64,000 bases of DNA from Melastoma dodecandrum. Lineage: Eukaryota; Streptophyta; Magnoliopsida; Myrtales; Melastomataceae. The position numbers and the translations under genes were made by a program. A model generated the notes under the pieces. The model searched no databases, was not told the origin of the DNA, and saw only the letters and a program-made list of their open reading frames with translations. Positions within the stretch are counted from its first letter, which is position 1. Each line of letters begins with the position of its first letter. Positions 18,002 through 27,186 of the stretch are shown here, piece after piece. The DNA lies in contig JARUPY010000398.1 in assembly GCA_029817715.1 (NCBI GenBank), forward strand, positions 2,418,001 through 2,482,000. Reading direction: 5' to 3'.

Positions 18002-19587
18002 TCCGGGTTCTCGTCTACTTCCTCGTCCTCCTGGCTCTGGCCTACGGAGGCATGCTGCTCGTCGAAAATCCCGGCCATGTGCAGATCGTCTGGTACGGCT
18101 ACGACGTCAACGCGCCGGCCGCGCTGCTTCTCGCGATCGTCGCCGTCGCGGCCATCGTGGTCTGGGCCGTGCTGCGCTTCGTTCTCGGCCTGCCCTCGGC
18201 GGTCGGCATGTTCGCGCGCCAGCGCCGGCGGGAAAAAGGCTACGCGGCGCTCTCGCGCGGCCTCATCGCGGTGCAGTCGGGTGACGGACGGACGGCCGAG
18301 CGCGCGGCGTCCCAGGCGGCGCGCCACCTCCGTGACGATCCGCTCGCGCTGATGCTGCGCGCGCAGTCCGCCGATCTCAACGGCGACGAGCGCGGCGCCC
18401 ACGCCGCCTTCGAGGCACTGTCCCAGCGGGCCGACACGCGGCTGCTCGGGTTGCGCGGCCTGCACGCGGAAGCCGTGCGACGCGGCGACGACGAGGCCGC
18501 CCGCCATTTCGCGACGATCGCCTACCGAAGCGCGGCGCTGCCGTGGTCGGCCGAGGCCGTGCTCGCCCAGCGCGCCGCCGACGGCGACTGGGAGAAGGCG
18601 CTCTCGACGGTCGAGGCCGGCCTCAACGCGAAGCTGATCGACAGGGCGACGGCGGAACGCCAGCGCGCCGTGCTGGAGACCGCCATCGCGCTTCAGAAGG
18701 AAGCGACGGCGCCCGATCATGCCCTGGCTCTCGCCCGCTCCGCGATCAAGCGCGCGCCCGATCTAGCGCCGCCGGTCGCGCTCGCCACGCGGCTACTCGC
18801 GCGCCGCGGCGACATCCGCCGGGCGGCGCGCCTTGTCGAGAAATCCTGGCCGCGCTGCCAGCATCCCGACATCGCGCGCGCCTATCTCGACGTTCGGCCA
18901 GGCGACTCGACGTCGGACCGGCTGGCGCGCGCCAAGACGCTGATGGGCATCGCGTCGTTCGATCCGGTGAGCCGTCTCACCGTCGCCGGCGCGGCGCTCG
19001 CGAACAAGGAGTTCGACGCGGCGCGCGCCGCGATGGCGCCGCTGATCGCCGAGGGGCAGCGACCGACCGTGCGCGCCTGCCTTCTCATGGCCGAGATCGA
19101 GGAGGCCGAACACGGCGACATCGGACAGTGGCGCGAATGGGTGGCGCGTGCGGCCCGCGCGCCGCTCGACCCGGCTTGGGTCGCGGACGGCATCGTCTAC
19201 GAGCGCTGGGAGCCGACCTCGCCGACGACCGGAAAGCTCGATGCCTTCCGCTGGCAGGTGCCGGCGGAGCGGCTCGGACCGGTGATGGAGGCCCTGCCCC
19301 CGCGCGCGACAGGCAACGGCGCTCTTCCCCCTCGCGCGAACGACGCCTTGCCCGGCCCCGGCGCGCCAGACCCCGAGCCGGATACGGCACCCTTGTTCCA
19401 TCGGCCCGAGGTCGAGCCGGATGCGCCCGTCCATGACGGGATCGCGCACGCGGAGCCGGGCGGCGCCCTCTTCCACCGCCAGGTCTCGGACGAGGAGCTC
19501 GCCCGTCAGTCGCAGCCGACGCTGCCCGTCGTGGACGAGGCGCCCGAGCTGCCCGCCGGCCCGCCACCGGAGGCCCCGCGTTCATGA
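17998..19587 (+). CDS. hemY: HemY domain, TPR-containing membrane protein
   Basis: A 529-residue protein with the HemY_N domain: two membrane helices (about residues 1-23 and 38-64) around the conserved ENPGHVQIVWYGYDV loop, then TPR-like helical pairs to about residue 400 and a low-complexity acidic/proline tail. The family name comes from linkage to heme genes; the molecular role in heme synthesis is not settled. Here it follows mic60 with a 4-base overlap. The unusual 100-residue tail repeats LFHRPEVEPD/LFHRQVSDEE-like segments. Confidence 0.86.
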   Translation: MIRVLVYFLVLLALAYGGMLLVENPGHVQIVWYGYDVNAPAALLLAIVAVAAIVVWAVLRFVLGLPSAVGMFARQRRREKGYAALSRGLIAVQSGDGRTAERAASQAARHLRDDPLALMLRAQSADLNGDERGAHAAFEALSQRADTRLLGLRGLHAEAVRRGDDEAARHFATIAYRSAALPWSAEAVLAQRAADGDWEKALSTVEAGLNAKLIDRATAERQRAVLETAIALQKEATAPDHALALARSAIKRAPDLAPPVALATRLLARRGDIRRAARLVEKSWPRCQHPDIARAYLDVRPGDSTSDRLARAKTLMGIASFDPVSRLTVAGAALANKEFDAARAAMAPLIAEGQRPTVRACLLMAEIEEAEHGDIGQWREWVARAARAPLDPAWVADGIVYERWEPTSPTTGKLDAFRWQVPAERLGPVMEALPPRATGNGALPPRANDALPGPGAPDPEPDTAPLFHRPEVEPDAPVHDGIAHAEPGGALFHRQVSDEELARQSQPTLPVVDEAPELPAGPPPEAPRS

Positions 19588-19711
19588 CAGGGCAGCTGTG
19601 ACCTTCGCGAGACGCCGCGTCGGATTGATTGCGGCTAAAAGGTGCCCATCTTGTCTTTCGCGTCCGAGGGGCGCAGGACTTTGGGGCCGATAGGCCTCGG
19701 ATGGGTTAAAC

Positions 19712-20554
19712 ATGGCGTCAGCCAATGCCGTCGCGGATCGCGTCATCGATTGTGATGCCGTGGCGGAGATATTCGCAGAGTTGACGATCGAGGCCGCTGT
19801 GGCGGTCATGTGCGTCTACGCCGGCGATCCGCATGCGCGAGAGAAGGCGGACAAGAGCCTTGTCTGCGATGCCGACGAGCGGGCCGAGGCGATCATCCTC
19901 GCCGGTCTCGCGCGGCGCGTTCCGCAGATCCCCGTGGTCGCGGAGGAAGCCGCCTCGCGCGGTGAGAAACCCCGCTGCGGGCGCGCGTTCATCCTCGTCG
20001 ACCCGGTCGACGGCACACGCGAGTTCCTGCATCGCAACGGCGAATTCACGATCAACATCGCGCTGATCATCGACGGCAAGCCGCGCGCCGGCGCGGTCTA
20101 TGCTCCCGCCATCGGCAGACTCTGGATGGCCGGCGAACACGCCTTCACGTGCACCGTCGCCCCGGGCGATCCGCTACCGCCGGTCGTCGCCCGCAAGCGG
20201 ATCCAGGTTCGCGCCTGTCCCGACGCCGGGATGACCGCTCTCGCGAGCCGCTCACATGCCGATGCGCGCACCGAAGCCTTCCTCGCCACCCTGCCCATCG
20301 CGGAGCGTCGCTCGGCCGGCTCGTCCCTCAAATTCTGCGTCCTCGCGGAGGGCGATGCCGACGTCTACCCGCGCTTCGGCGACACGATGGAATGGGATAC
20401 GGCCGCCGGCCACGCCGTCCTGCAGGCCGCGGGCGGCACCGTGGTCGACCCCACCGGCGAAGTCCTGCGCTACGGAAAGGCCGATGCGCAGTACCGCAAC
20501 GGGCCGTTCGTCGCCTGGGGCGAGGAGCCCGCGACGCCGCCCGCGAACGGTTAA
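19712..20554 (+). CDS. cysQ: 3'(2'),5'-bisphosphate nucleotidase CysQ
   Basis: A 280-residue inositol-monophosphatase-fold enzyme that removes the 3' phosphate of PAP(S), a by-product of sulfate assimilation. The metal-binding signature is present as VAEEAA, LVDPVDGTREFLH and the later GDTMEWDTAAGHAVL. Length and order fit CysQ rather than SuhB. It has its own upstream region of about 120 bases after hemY. Confidence 0.88.
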   Translation: MASANAVADRVIDCDAVAEIFAELTIEAAVAVMCVYAGDPHAREKADKSLVCDADERAEAIILAGLARRVPQIPVVAEEAASRGEKPRCGRAFILVDPVDGTREFLHRNGEFTINIALIIDGKPRAGAVYAPAIGRLWMAGEHAFTCTVAPGDPLPPVVARKRIQVRACPDAGMTALASRSHADARTEAFLATLPIAERRSAGSSLKFCVLAEGDADVYPRFGDTMEWDTAAGHAVLQAAGGTVVDPTGEVLRYGKADAQYRNGPFVAWGEEPATPPANG

Positions 20555-20636
20555 CGGCGCCTTAACCAACTTCCACGACTCTGCCGCATCACGAGGCCGC
20601 CGACCGGCGGCCCGATCGACATGCGAGGAGCGCGAC

Positions 20637-21221
20637 ATGCTGTTTGGCGGTCGGCGAGAGATCTTGAAGGGGCTCGGCGCGAGCCTCGTGGCAGCGGCGG
20701 CACCGGTTCAGGCCCACGCCGATTACGACGAGCGGCCGATTCCCTACACGTCGGACGAGATCGTGATGAACGGACATCGCTTCTTCGGCTCGGTGTCGAA
20801 GGGCCTCGCCGAGATCGTCGAAAAGGCGACCCGACAGTGGGGACGGCCCAACGGCTACGTCCTTGGCGAAGAAGCCGGCGGCGCCTTCGTCGGCGGCCTG
20901 CGCTACGGCGAGGGCAAGCTCTACACGCGCAACGCGGGCGAGAACCGCCTCTTCTGGCAGGGGCCGTCGGTCGGATTTGACACAGGCGTCGACGGCGACC
21001 GCACGATGATGCTGATCTACAACTTGCCGGCGAAGGACGCTATTTTCCAGCGGTTCGGCGGCGTCGACGGCTCCGCCTATTTTGTCGGCGGCCTCGGCAT
21101 GACGGCTCTGACCTCGGACAACGTCGTCGTGGTGCCGATCCGCACGGGCGTCGGCGCCCGGCTCGGCCTCAACGTCGGTTACCTCAAGTTCACGCCGCAA
21201 TCGACGTGGAACCCGTTCTAG
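20637..21221 (+). CDS. DUF1134 protein (EipA-like envelope integrity protein)
   Basis: A 194-residue exported protein of the DUF1134 family. The N-terminus is a signal peptide (RREILKGLGASLVAAAAPVQAHA). The body contains the family block FGSVSKGLAEIVEKA, GYVLGEEAGGAFVGGLRYGEG and GSAYFVGGLGMTAL. The Brucella member EipA is a periplasmic beta-barrel-like protein needed for envelope integrity; that role is inferred here. The ATG at 20637 follows GAGGAGCG. Confidence 0.85.
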   Translation: MLFGGRREILKGLGASLVAAAAPVQAHADYDERPIPYTSDEIVMNGHRFFGSVSKGLAEIVEKATRQWGRPNGYVLGEEAGGAFVGGLRYGEGKLYTRNAGENRLFWQGPSVGFDTGVDGDRTMMLIYNLPAKDAIFQRFGGVDGSAYFVGGLGMTALTSDNVVVVPIRTGVGARLGLNVGYLKFTPQSTWNPF

Positions 21222-21328
21222 CCGCCTGATCTTCCGACGTCGCACGGCGCTGGAGGCAATCGGCGCCGTTTTGCCCGCAATCGCCCCGCGTGCCATAGTC
21301 CCGGCGGGGCGTTCGAGCCGAGGGCGGC

Positions 21329-22273
21329 GTGGTCGAGCAGAGCATCTACTTCGCGTTGGGCTGTATCGTCACCGCGCTCCTTGCGTTGATGTTCGGCCCC
21401 GTCTACTGGCGGCGCGCTCTCCGCCTGACGCGCAAGCGCCTTCAACTCCAAGTCCCGCTCTCGATGCAGGAGATCCTCGCCGAGCGCGACCAGTTGCGGG
21501 CCGAGTTCGCGGTCGAGCGCCTGCGTCTCGAACAGGCGGCCGACGCCGTCCACGCGACCAAGGCGGCGGACATGGCCGAGCTCGGCCGGCGCGCGATGGA
21601 AGTCACCGCGCTGCGCGAGGAAATGGCCGCCCTCGTCAGCAAGGGACACGAGAGCGAAGCCGACGTGGGCCGCCTCACGCGCGACGTCGCCGAGGCCGGT
21701 GCGGAGATCGGCGCGCTCCGCGCCGCGCTCGAGGATGCCCATCACCGTCTCGAGATCTGGCGGTCGCGCGCCTACGCAAAGGCCGACGAGGCCGAGCGCC
21801 TCCAGGACTAGATCGAAAGCCAACGCACCACGATCGCCGGCCTGAAGACCCGCGCGATGGGGCTCGAAATGCGCCTGTCCGACGCGCAGCGCGCGGAAGG
21901 CGAGCGCTCGCGATCGGCCGAGGAGACATTGCGCTCGCGTCTCGAAGCCGCGATGAGCCAAGCGACGCGGCACGAGACGAGCGCCATCGCCTTGCGCCGC
22001 GAATGCGACGACGCCCGCGCCCGCATTCGCGCCCTCGAGGAGGAGCTTGCGAGGGCCTCTGGGACGACCGCGGACCGCCCTGCGGCGGCTCCGGCCGTCG
22101 AGCATGCCGGCACGGCACCGGAGGGCTCGGACGAGGATCTGCGCGCCAGCATCCACGCCCTCGGCCTCGCCGTCGCGATGATGTCGCGGCGCCAGTCGCA
22201 GGAGCGCGCCGAGCAACTGCCCCCTACCGCGCTGGTGCGCCGGGACGAGCGCAGCCCCGCAGGCGCCGATTAG
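21329..22273 (+). pseudogene. Membrane-anchored coiled-coil protein gene split by an in-frame TAG
   Basis: A single 315-codon frame starting at GTG 21329 is cut by TAG at 21809-21811; reading continues in the same frame to 22273. The first part (160 residues) has one membrane helix (residues 4-26, IYFALGCIVTALLALMFG) and then long heptad-rich coiled coil. The part after the stop (IESQRTTIAGLKTR onward) is a seamless continuation of the coiled coil, then a proline-rich linker and a final helix. I do not know the family. It is either a recent nonsense mutation, a readthrough site or a sequence error; a short protein anchored in the membrane may still be made. Confidence 0.7.
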
Positions 22274-22305
22274 TCCGCGAACCCCTTGCAGGATCGACTT
22301 TAACC

Positions 22306-22347
22306 GACTAAGCTACTGAAATGTAAGTAGTTTTTAGTCGTTCTAAA
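22306..22347. promoter_or_regulatory. AT-rich inverted repeat and Irr-like box upstream of bfd
   Basis: An AT-rich island in high-GC sequence. GACTAA and CTACT (22306-22317) pair with AGTAG and TTAGTC (22326-22339), arms separated by 8 bases. Overlapping it, TTTAGTCGTTCTAAA (22333-22347) resembles the iron control element bound by Irr in Hyphomicrobiales (TTTAGAA and TTCTAAA arms): the right arm is perfect, the left arm matches 5 of 7. Control of bfd by iron is expected for this family, but binding is inferred. Confidence 0.5.
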
Positions 22348-22466
22348 GAACCGGCGTTCCTCTTGAACTCGAACGAGTTAGGGCCCTAGTTCTTTCGCGA
22401 CACGCAGGACGGTCCCCATTCGGAACCTGCGCGAAAGCTGCCCAGAGACCCGGTTCAAGAGTTGCG

Positions 22467-22769
22467 ATGATCGTCTGCTCCTGCAACGTCCTCTCCGACG
22501 GCCAAGTCCGAGCGTGCCTCGACGCGCCCGATTGTCCGCGCACCGCCGCGCAGGTCTACCAATGTCTCGGCTGCAGCCCGAAATGTGGACGCTGCGCCCG
22601 CACCATTCGGGCGATCGTCGCCGCCACGTTGGGCGAGCCAGCCGCCGCGCACGTCTGCGCGACGAGCTGCGCCAGCGTCTGCCCGCTGGCGCGCGCGGCG
22701 GAGGTCGAGGCCGGGCACAAGCACGCGCCTGCCCCGGCCGACACGACGGCGGATCTCGCCGTCGCCTGA
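22467..22769 (+). CDS. bfd: Bacterioferritin-associated ferredoxin
   Basis: A 100-residue [2Fe-2S] protein of the Bfd type, which reduces bacterioferritin and releases stored iron. The four cluster cysteines are Cys4, Cys6 (MIVCSC) and Cys40, Cys43 (CGRC). Extra cysteines (17, 23, 33, 36) and a 40-residue Cys/Ala/His tail are unlike the 64-residue E. coli Bfd. It faces bfr, 21 bases away, so the redox partner genes are convergent. Confidence 0.9.
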   Translation: MIVCSCNVLSDGQVRACLDAPDCPRTAAQVYQCLGCSPKCGRCARTIRAIVAATLGEPAAAHVCATSCASVCPLARAAEVEAGHKHAPAPADTTADLAVA

Positions 22770-22790
22770 TCCGTCAGCTCGTCCGATCCG

Positions 22791-23288
22791 TCAGTTTTTC
22801 TCCGGCTCGATCTTGCCGAGGCCGCCGATGTGGCGCTGTGCGTAGAGCTGGACGCCCAGCTGGCCGATCAGGTCGAGCTGCGTCTCCAGGAAGTCGATGT
22901 GGCCTTCCTCGTCCGTCGCCAGATCCTCGAATAGGTTCTTCGTCACGCGGTCGTTGATCGAGGCGCAATAATTGGCCGCCTCCAGATAGAGGGCCCGCGC
23001 CTCGCGCTCGGCGGCGAGGTCGCATTCGATGACCTCTTTGACGCCCTGGCCGATCCGCAGCGGATCGAGCTCCTGCAGGTTCGGGAAGCCCTCGAGGAAC
23101 AGGATGCGGTCGACGAAGCGATCCGCATGATTCATCTCCTCGATCGATTCCTTGCGCCAAAACTTGGCGAGGTCGAGGTACCCCCAATTGTCGAGCATGC
23201 GGAAATGCAGCCAGTACTGGCTGATCGCCGTCAGCTCGCTGCGCAGGCCGCGGTTCAAATATTCGATGACTTTCGGATCGCCCTTCAT
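22791..23288 (-). CDS. bfr: Bacterioferritin
   Basis: A 165-residue heme-binding ferritin that stores iron in a 24-mer. The ferroxidase ligands are in place (Glu18, Glu51, His54, and the later E and EEGH residues), and Met52, the axial heme ligand, is present in [26 protein letters not shown] is the family signature. The ATG at 23288 ([12 protein letters not shown]) is the usual start; the upstream in-frame extension is not family-like. Confidence 0.95.
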   Translation of the reverse strand: MKGDPKVIEYLNRGLRSELTAISQYWLHFRMLDNWGYLDLAKFWRKESIEEMNHADRFVDRILFLEGFPNLQELDPLRIGQGVKEVIECDLAAEREARALYLEAANYCASINDRVTKNLFEDLATDEEGHIDFLETQLDLIGQLGVQLYAQRHIGGLGKIEPEKN

Positions 23289-23383
23289 GCCCCGCTCCGC
23301 TCGCAAGCACTGGAAAACAGCCACGGTCCATGCTGGCGCGGCGCGCGAGCCGTCAACGGCATGCCGCCTTTCCTAGAACGATT

Positions 23384-24790
23384 CTACCTGTGCAAGACCT
23401 GGAGGCGCATGCCGTTCGCGGGCCGCAGCGTGATGCGCTGGCGCGGCTCGACGACGAAGCCCGGCACCGGCCGCACCTCGAACCGGCGAACGATCGCGGC
23501 GAGCACGAGGATCGCCTCCTGCAGCGCGAAGGAGGCGCCGATGCACACCCGCGGCCCGACGCCGAAGGGGAGATAGGCGAACCGGTCGATCGCCTCGCGC
23601 GCCCCGGGGAGGAAGCGCGAGGGGTCGAAGGCGCCCGGCTCGCGCCACAGCGTTTCGTGGCGATGCAGCACGTAGGGCGAGATGATGATCAGCGCGCCCT
23701 TGCGGATGCGACGGCCGCAGAGATCGTCCGGCCCGACCGCCTCGCGGCTGAGGCTCGCGACGGGCGGATAGAGACGCATCGCCTCCTCGATCACCGCTTT
23801 CGTGACGACGAGGCGCTCGGCGAGACGATCGACCGGACCGTCGAGTTCGGCCGCCGCCTCGCTCGCGAGCCGCGTCTGCCACTCGGGAACGAGCGCGAGG
23901 AGGTACAAGGACCAGGTCAGCGCGTTCGCCGTCGTCTCGTGGCCGGCGCCGATGAAGGTGACGATGTTCGCGCCCACCTCGGCCTCGCTGAGCCCGTTGC
24001 CGGTTTGCGGATCGCAGGCCTGCAGCAGCAGCGTCAGGAGATCGTCGGGCGCCGGGGCGCCGCTCTCGATCAGCCGCTTGCGGCGCGTGACGATGGCCTC
24101 GACGGCCGTCTCGAAAAAGGCGATCGAGGAGCGGCTGCGCAGACGTGAGAGCCGCGGCACCCAGTCCGGAAAGTCGAGGAGATCGGCCGGGTCGAGCGTG
24201 CCGACCGTCGCGAAGAAATGCGCCATGGCCGCCATGAACTCGTCCGGATCGCGCTCGAGGCCGCCGGAGAAGATCGTGCGCCCGAGGATGTCCAGCGTCA
24301 CGCGGTGCATGTGGCCCTGCACGTCGACGATGCGGCCCGAGCGCATATGCGACCAGCGCTCGACCAGCGCATCGGCCGCCGCCTTCATCGGCGTGGCGAA
24401 GCCGGCGACGACGCGCGGCGTGAAGATCGGCGCGATCGTGCGCCGCTGCAGACGCCAGGCCTCGCCCTCGACCGTCAGCAGCCCGTCGTGCAGGCCCGGC
24501 GCCAGCACGCGCTTCTGCAGCGCGTCCTTGCGGTAGTTGGCGGCATTGTCGACGAGCACGCGGCGGATCGACGGCGGATGGCTGACCACGGCGCCGATGC
24601 CGAGGAGCCCGCGCCCGGACAGAATGGGCCGCTCGAAATGCGCCTTGGTCCACGTCTCGATCGGATTGCGCCGCAGCGCGCGCAGGAACGCGATGGGGCG
24701 CAGCTGTTGCGCTCGCGGCGTCGGCGCCGGCGGATCGATGCGGCGCGGCGGCACGGGGGTAGCGGAAGGACGTTCGAAGCTCAAAGGCAT
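23384..24790 (-). CDS. Cytochrome P450
   Basis: A 468-residue soluble P450 monooxygenase. Hallmarks: the I-helix GAGHETT around residue 283, the K-helix ExxR in EEAMRLYPP, the PERF-like FDPSRFLPG, and the heme loop FGVGPRVCIG with Cys416. The overall pattern resembles bacterial enzymes related to the CYP4/CYP102 heme domain group that hydroxylate fatty acids or alkanes. No redox partner is adjacent, and the substrate is unknown. Confidence 0.93.
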   Translation of the reverse strand: MPLSFERPSATPVPPRRIDPPAPTPRAQQLRPIAFLRALRRNPIETWTKAHFERPILSGRGLLGIGAVVSHPPSIRRVLVDNAANYRKDALQKRVLAPGLHDGLLTVEGEAWRLQRRTIAPIFTPRVVAGFATPMKAAADALVERWSHMRSGRIVDVQGHMHRVTLDILGRTIFSGGLERDPDEFMAAMAHFFATVGTLDPADLLDFPDWVPRLSRLRSRSSIAFFETAVEAIVTRRKRLIESGAPAPDDLLTLLLQACDPQTGNGLSEAEVGANIVTFIGAGHETTANALTWSLYLLALVPEWQTRLASEAAAELDGPVDRLAERLVVTKAVIEEAMRLYPPVASLSREAVGPDDLCGRRIRKGALIIISPYVLHRHETLWREPGAFDPSRFLPGAREAIDRFAYLPFGVGPRVCIGASFALQEAILVLAAIVRRFEVRPVPGFVVEPRQRITLRPANGMRLQVLHR

Positions 24791-24861
24791 GCCGCCTTAT
24801 ACGCGACGCGACGCTGTTCGCGGGGAGGGCAAAGCATCGCGCCCCGTGCTAGGCGTTGCCG

Positions 24862-25953
24862 ATGGGGCAAGGGGTGGCGCGTCGATCGAGGCGATGGCGG
24901 AGCGCGGCGACGGTCGTCGCCAGCGCGGCGATCGGCTTTGCGGCCGCGGGCGCGCTGTTCGGACGCCCGCAGGAGCTGCGCGAGCGCGGGCTGATCGGCG
25001 CCGCACGGGCCCTCGCCGCCAGCGACAAAGGCGGCTTGGCCGACGCTCCCGTCGAGATCCCGCCACGAGGCTGGGGGCAGATCCTGAAGCGGGTCGTCGT
25101 CCTCGTCGCGCGCAACCGGCTGATGGCGGAAGCCGCGGCCGTGACCTTCTTCAGCCTCCTCGCGATCTTTCCGGCGCTAGCGGCGATCGTCTCCCTCTAC
25201 AGCCTCTTCGCCGACCCGGCCGACATCGAGCGCATTCTCGATCTCGCCGCGGACATGCTGCCCGGCGGCGCGCTGGACATCCTGCGCGACCAGCTGCACG
25301 CCCTGATCAAGCACGGAGACCGGGGCCTCAGCCTCGGGGCGGCCCTGTGGCTTGTGGCGACGCTGTGGAGCGCCAACCAGGGCTGCAAGGCGCTCTTCGA
25401 GTCGCTCAACGTCATTTACCGGGAGGAGGAAAAGCGCAGCTATCCGACCTTCGTCCTCGCCGCCTTCGTCTTCACCTTCGGCGCCATCGTCTTCGTCCTC
25501 GTCGCGCTGGTCGGCGTCGTCGCACTGCCGCAGATCCTGCGCCACCTCGGCATCAGCGAGAGCGCGCAGACCCTGGCGAACGCGCTGCGCTGGCCCGTGA
25601 TCCTCGTGACGGTCTCCGTCTTCCTCTCCGGCCTCTATCGATTCGGCCCGAGCCGGGAAGACCCGAAGTGGCGCTGGGTCACGCTCGGCGGCGGGCTCGC
25701 CGCGGTCTCGTGGGTCGCCGTCTCCTTCGCCTTTTCCTGGTACGTGCAGAACTTCGGCAGCTTCGACCGCACCTACGGCTCCCTCGGCGCGATCATCGGC
25801 TTCATGGTCTGGATCTGGCTGTCGACACTGGTCGTGCTTGTCGGCGCGCAGCTGAATTCGGAAGCGGAGCACCAGACCGCGGTCGACACGACCACCGGCG
25901 CCCCGCTGCCGCTCGGCCTGCGCGGCGCGACGCAAGCCGATACGGTGGCCTAG
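24862..25953 (+). CDS. YihY/BrkB family inner-membrane protein
   Basis: A 363-residue member of the YihY (old name BrkB) family with about six membrane segments. Typical stretches: RNRLMAEAAAVTFFSLLAIFPALAAIVSLY, SLGAALWLVATLWSANQGCKALFESLNVIY, and NFGSFDRTYGSLGAIIGFMVWIWLSTLVVLVGAQLN. It was once linked to RNase BN by error; the true role is unknown. The ATG at 24862 is preferred over a TTG two codons upstream. CsbD follows. Confidence 0.86.
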   Translation: MGQGVARRSRRWRSAATVVASAAIGFAAAGALFGRPQELRERGLIGAARALAASDKGGLADAPVEIPPRGWGQILKRVVVLVARNRLMAEAAAVTFFSLLAIFPALAAIVSLYSLFADPADIERILDLAADMLPGGALDILRDQLHALIKHGDRGLSLGAALWLVATLWSANQGCKALFESLNVIYREEEKRSYPTFVLAAFVFTFGAIVFVLVALVGVVALPQILRHLGISESAQTLANALRWPVILVTVSVFLSGLYRFGPSREDPKWRWVTLGGGLAAVSWVAVSFAFSWYVQNFGSFDRTYGSLGAIIGFMVWIWLSTLVVLVGAQLNSEAEHQTAVDTTTGAPLPLGLRGATQADTVA

Positions 25954-26023
25954 GAGTATTGTTCGGCGCGCGCCCGGCGCCATATCAGCCCCGACCCTTA
26001 GCCAGAACACCGGGGAGACACAG

Positions 26024-26326
26024 ATGGATACCGATCGGATCGCGGGCAAAGCCAAGGAGACGCTCGGCAAGGCCGAGTCGGCCATCGGGGACGCCGTCGG
26101 AGACGACGAAAGCTCGATGAGCGGTCGCGCCCGTCAGGCCACCGGCACGGCGCAGAACATCTATGGCCAGGCGAAGGATGCGATCGGCGACCAGCTCGGT
26201 GATGTCGGAGAATCCGCCGGCCGCGCCCTGAACTCGCTTGAGCGCGAGGTGCGGGACCGTCCTCTGATCGCGTTGCTCATCGCCGCGCTGATCGGCTTCG
26301 TGCTGGCGCAGCTCACGACGCGGTAA
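26024..26326 (+). CDS. CsbD-like stress protein with C-terminal membrane helix
   Basis: A 100-residue CsbD/YjbJ-type protein: two repeats of the KAKETLGKAESAIGD / RQATGTAQNIYGQAKDAIGD kind in the first 60 residues, then a C-terminal membrane helix (PLIALLIAALIGFVLAQL). CsbD proteins are induced by general stress in many bacteria; function unknown. The anchored version is common in this order. The stop lies 2 bases from the convergent pabC stop. Confidence 0.85.
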   Translation: MDTDRIAGKAKETLGKAESAIGDAVGDDESSMSGRARQATGTAQNIYGQAKDAIGDQLGDVGESAGRALNSLEREVRDRPLIALLIAALIGFVLAQLTTR

Positions 26327-26328
26327 GC

Positions 26329-27186
26329 TCAGCCTTCCGCGACGCGACGGGGATCGATGCCTGTCTCGTCGCGGATTTCCAGCGCGAGCTGCGCGATGAG
26401 CGCCTGTGCGCGACGGCTCGCCGACGAGTGGACGGCGCGGCGCTCGACCGCCGCGACCGGCGCAACGAGGCGAAGGCTGTTCGTGACGAGAAGCGCCCGG
26501 CTGCGTTCGATGTCTCCCATGGTCAGCGAGCGCTCGACGGGCTCGAGCCCCAGTTCGTCGCACCGCGCAAGCACGCGCTGACGCGTGATGCCGGGGAGCA
26601 CGCCGTCCCCGAGCGGCGGCGTCACGAGTTGATCGCCGATGATCGCCAGGATGTTGCCGACGCTCGTGCAGGCAATTCTGTCCTTCGTGTTTCGAAACAG
26701 CGCTTCGTCGCAGCCGGCGGCGAGGGCTTCGCGCGTCGCCAGCACCGCGTCGAGGTAGCCGAGCGTCTTCAGGTTCGCGCAGGGCGAGGTCTCGTTGCGC
26801 CGGATCTCGGTGACGTGCAGCTTCAGCGGGGCGAACAGCGCGACGGCGCGCAGCGGCGCGAGCGTCGCGAACACCGCGGGTTTCGGCTCCGCGGGCGGCG
26901 CGAGCCCGCGCGGGCCGCTGCCGCGCGTTACCGTGATCCGCAACGCCCCATGGCGCTTCGGGACAAGCACGCCATCGATGGCCGAGGCAATGCGCGCCGG
27001 ATCGATGCTGAAGCCGAGCCGCTGCGCCGCGGCGAGGAGACGGGCGACATGCGCCTCCCGCCACACCATCTTGCCGCCGAGCACGAGCGACGTGTCGAAG
27101 ACGCCATCGCCGAGCAGCAGGCCGCGATCCGCGAGGTCGAAGGGCGCGAGCGTGCCGTCCTGCGTGCGGCCGTCAAGCCAGAGCAT
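26329..27186 (-). CDS. pabC: Aminotransferase class IV, likely 4-amino-4-deoxychorismate lyase
   Basis: A 285-residue fold-type IV PLP enzyme. The PLP lysine is Lys140 in CANLKTLGYL; other family marks are RGLLLGDGVFDTSL and TSVGNILAI. As the third gene of pabB-pabA-pabC it most likely removes pyruvate from aminodeoxychorismate to give p-aminobenzoate for folate. The start at 27186 overlaps the end of pabA. A branched-chain aminotransferase role is less likely given the operon. Confidence 0.83.
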   Translation of the reverse strand: MLWLDGRTQDGTLAPFDLADRGLLLGDGVFDTSLVLGGKMVWREAHVARLLAAAQRLGFSIDPARIASAIDGVLVPKRHGALRITVTRGSGPRGLAPPAEPKPAVFATLAPLRAVALFAPLKLHVTEIRRNETSPCANLKTLGYLDAVLATREALAAGCDEALFRNTKDRIACTSVGNILAIIGDQLVTPPLGDGVLPGITRQRVLARCDELGLEPVERSLTMGDIERSRALLVTNSLRLVAPVAAVERRAVHSSASRRAQALIAQLALEIRDETGIDPRRVAEG

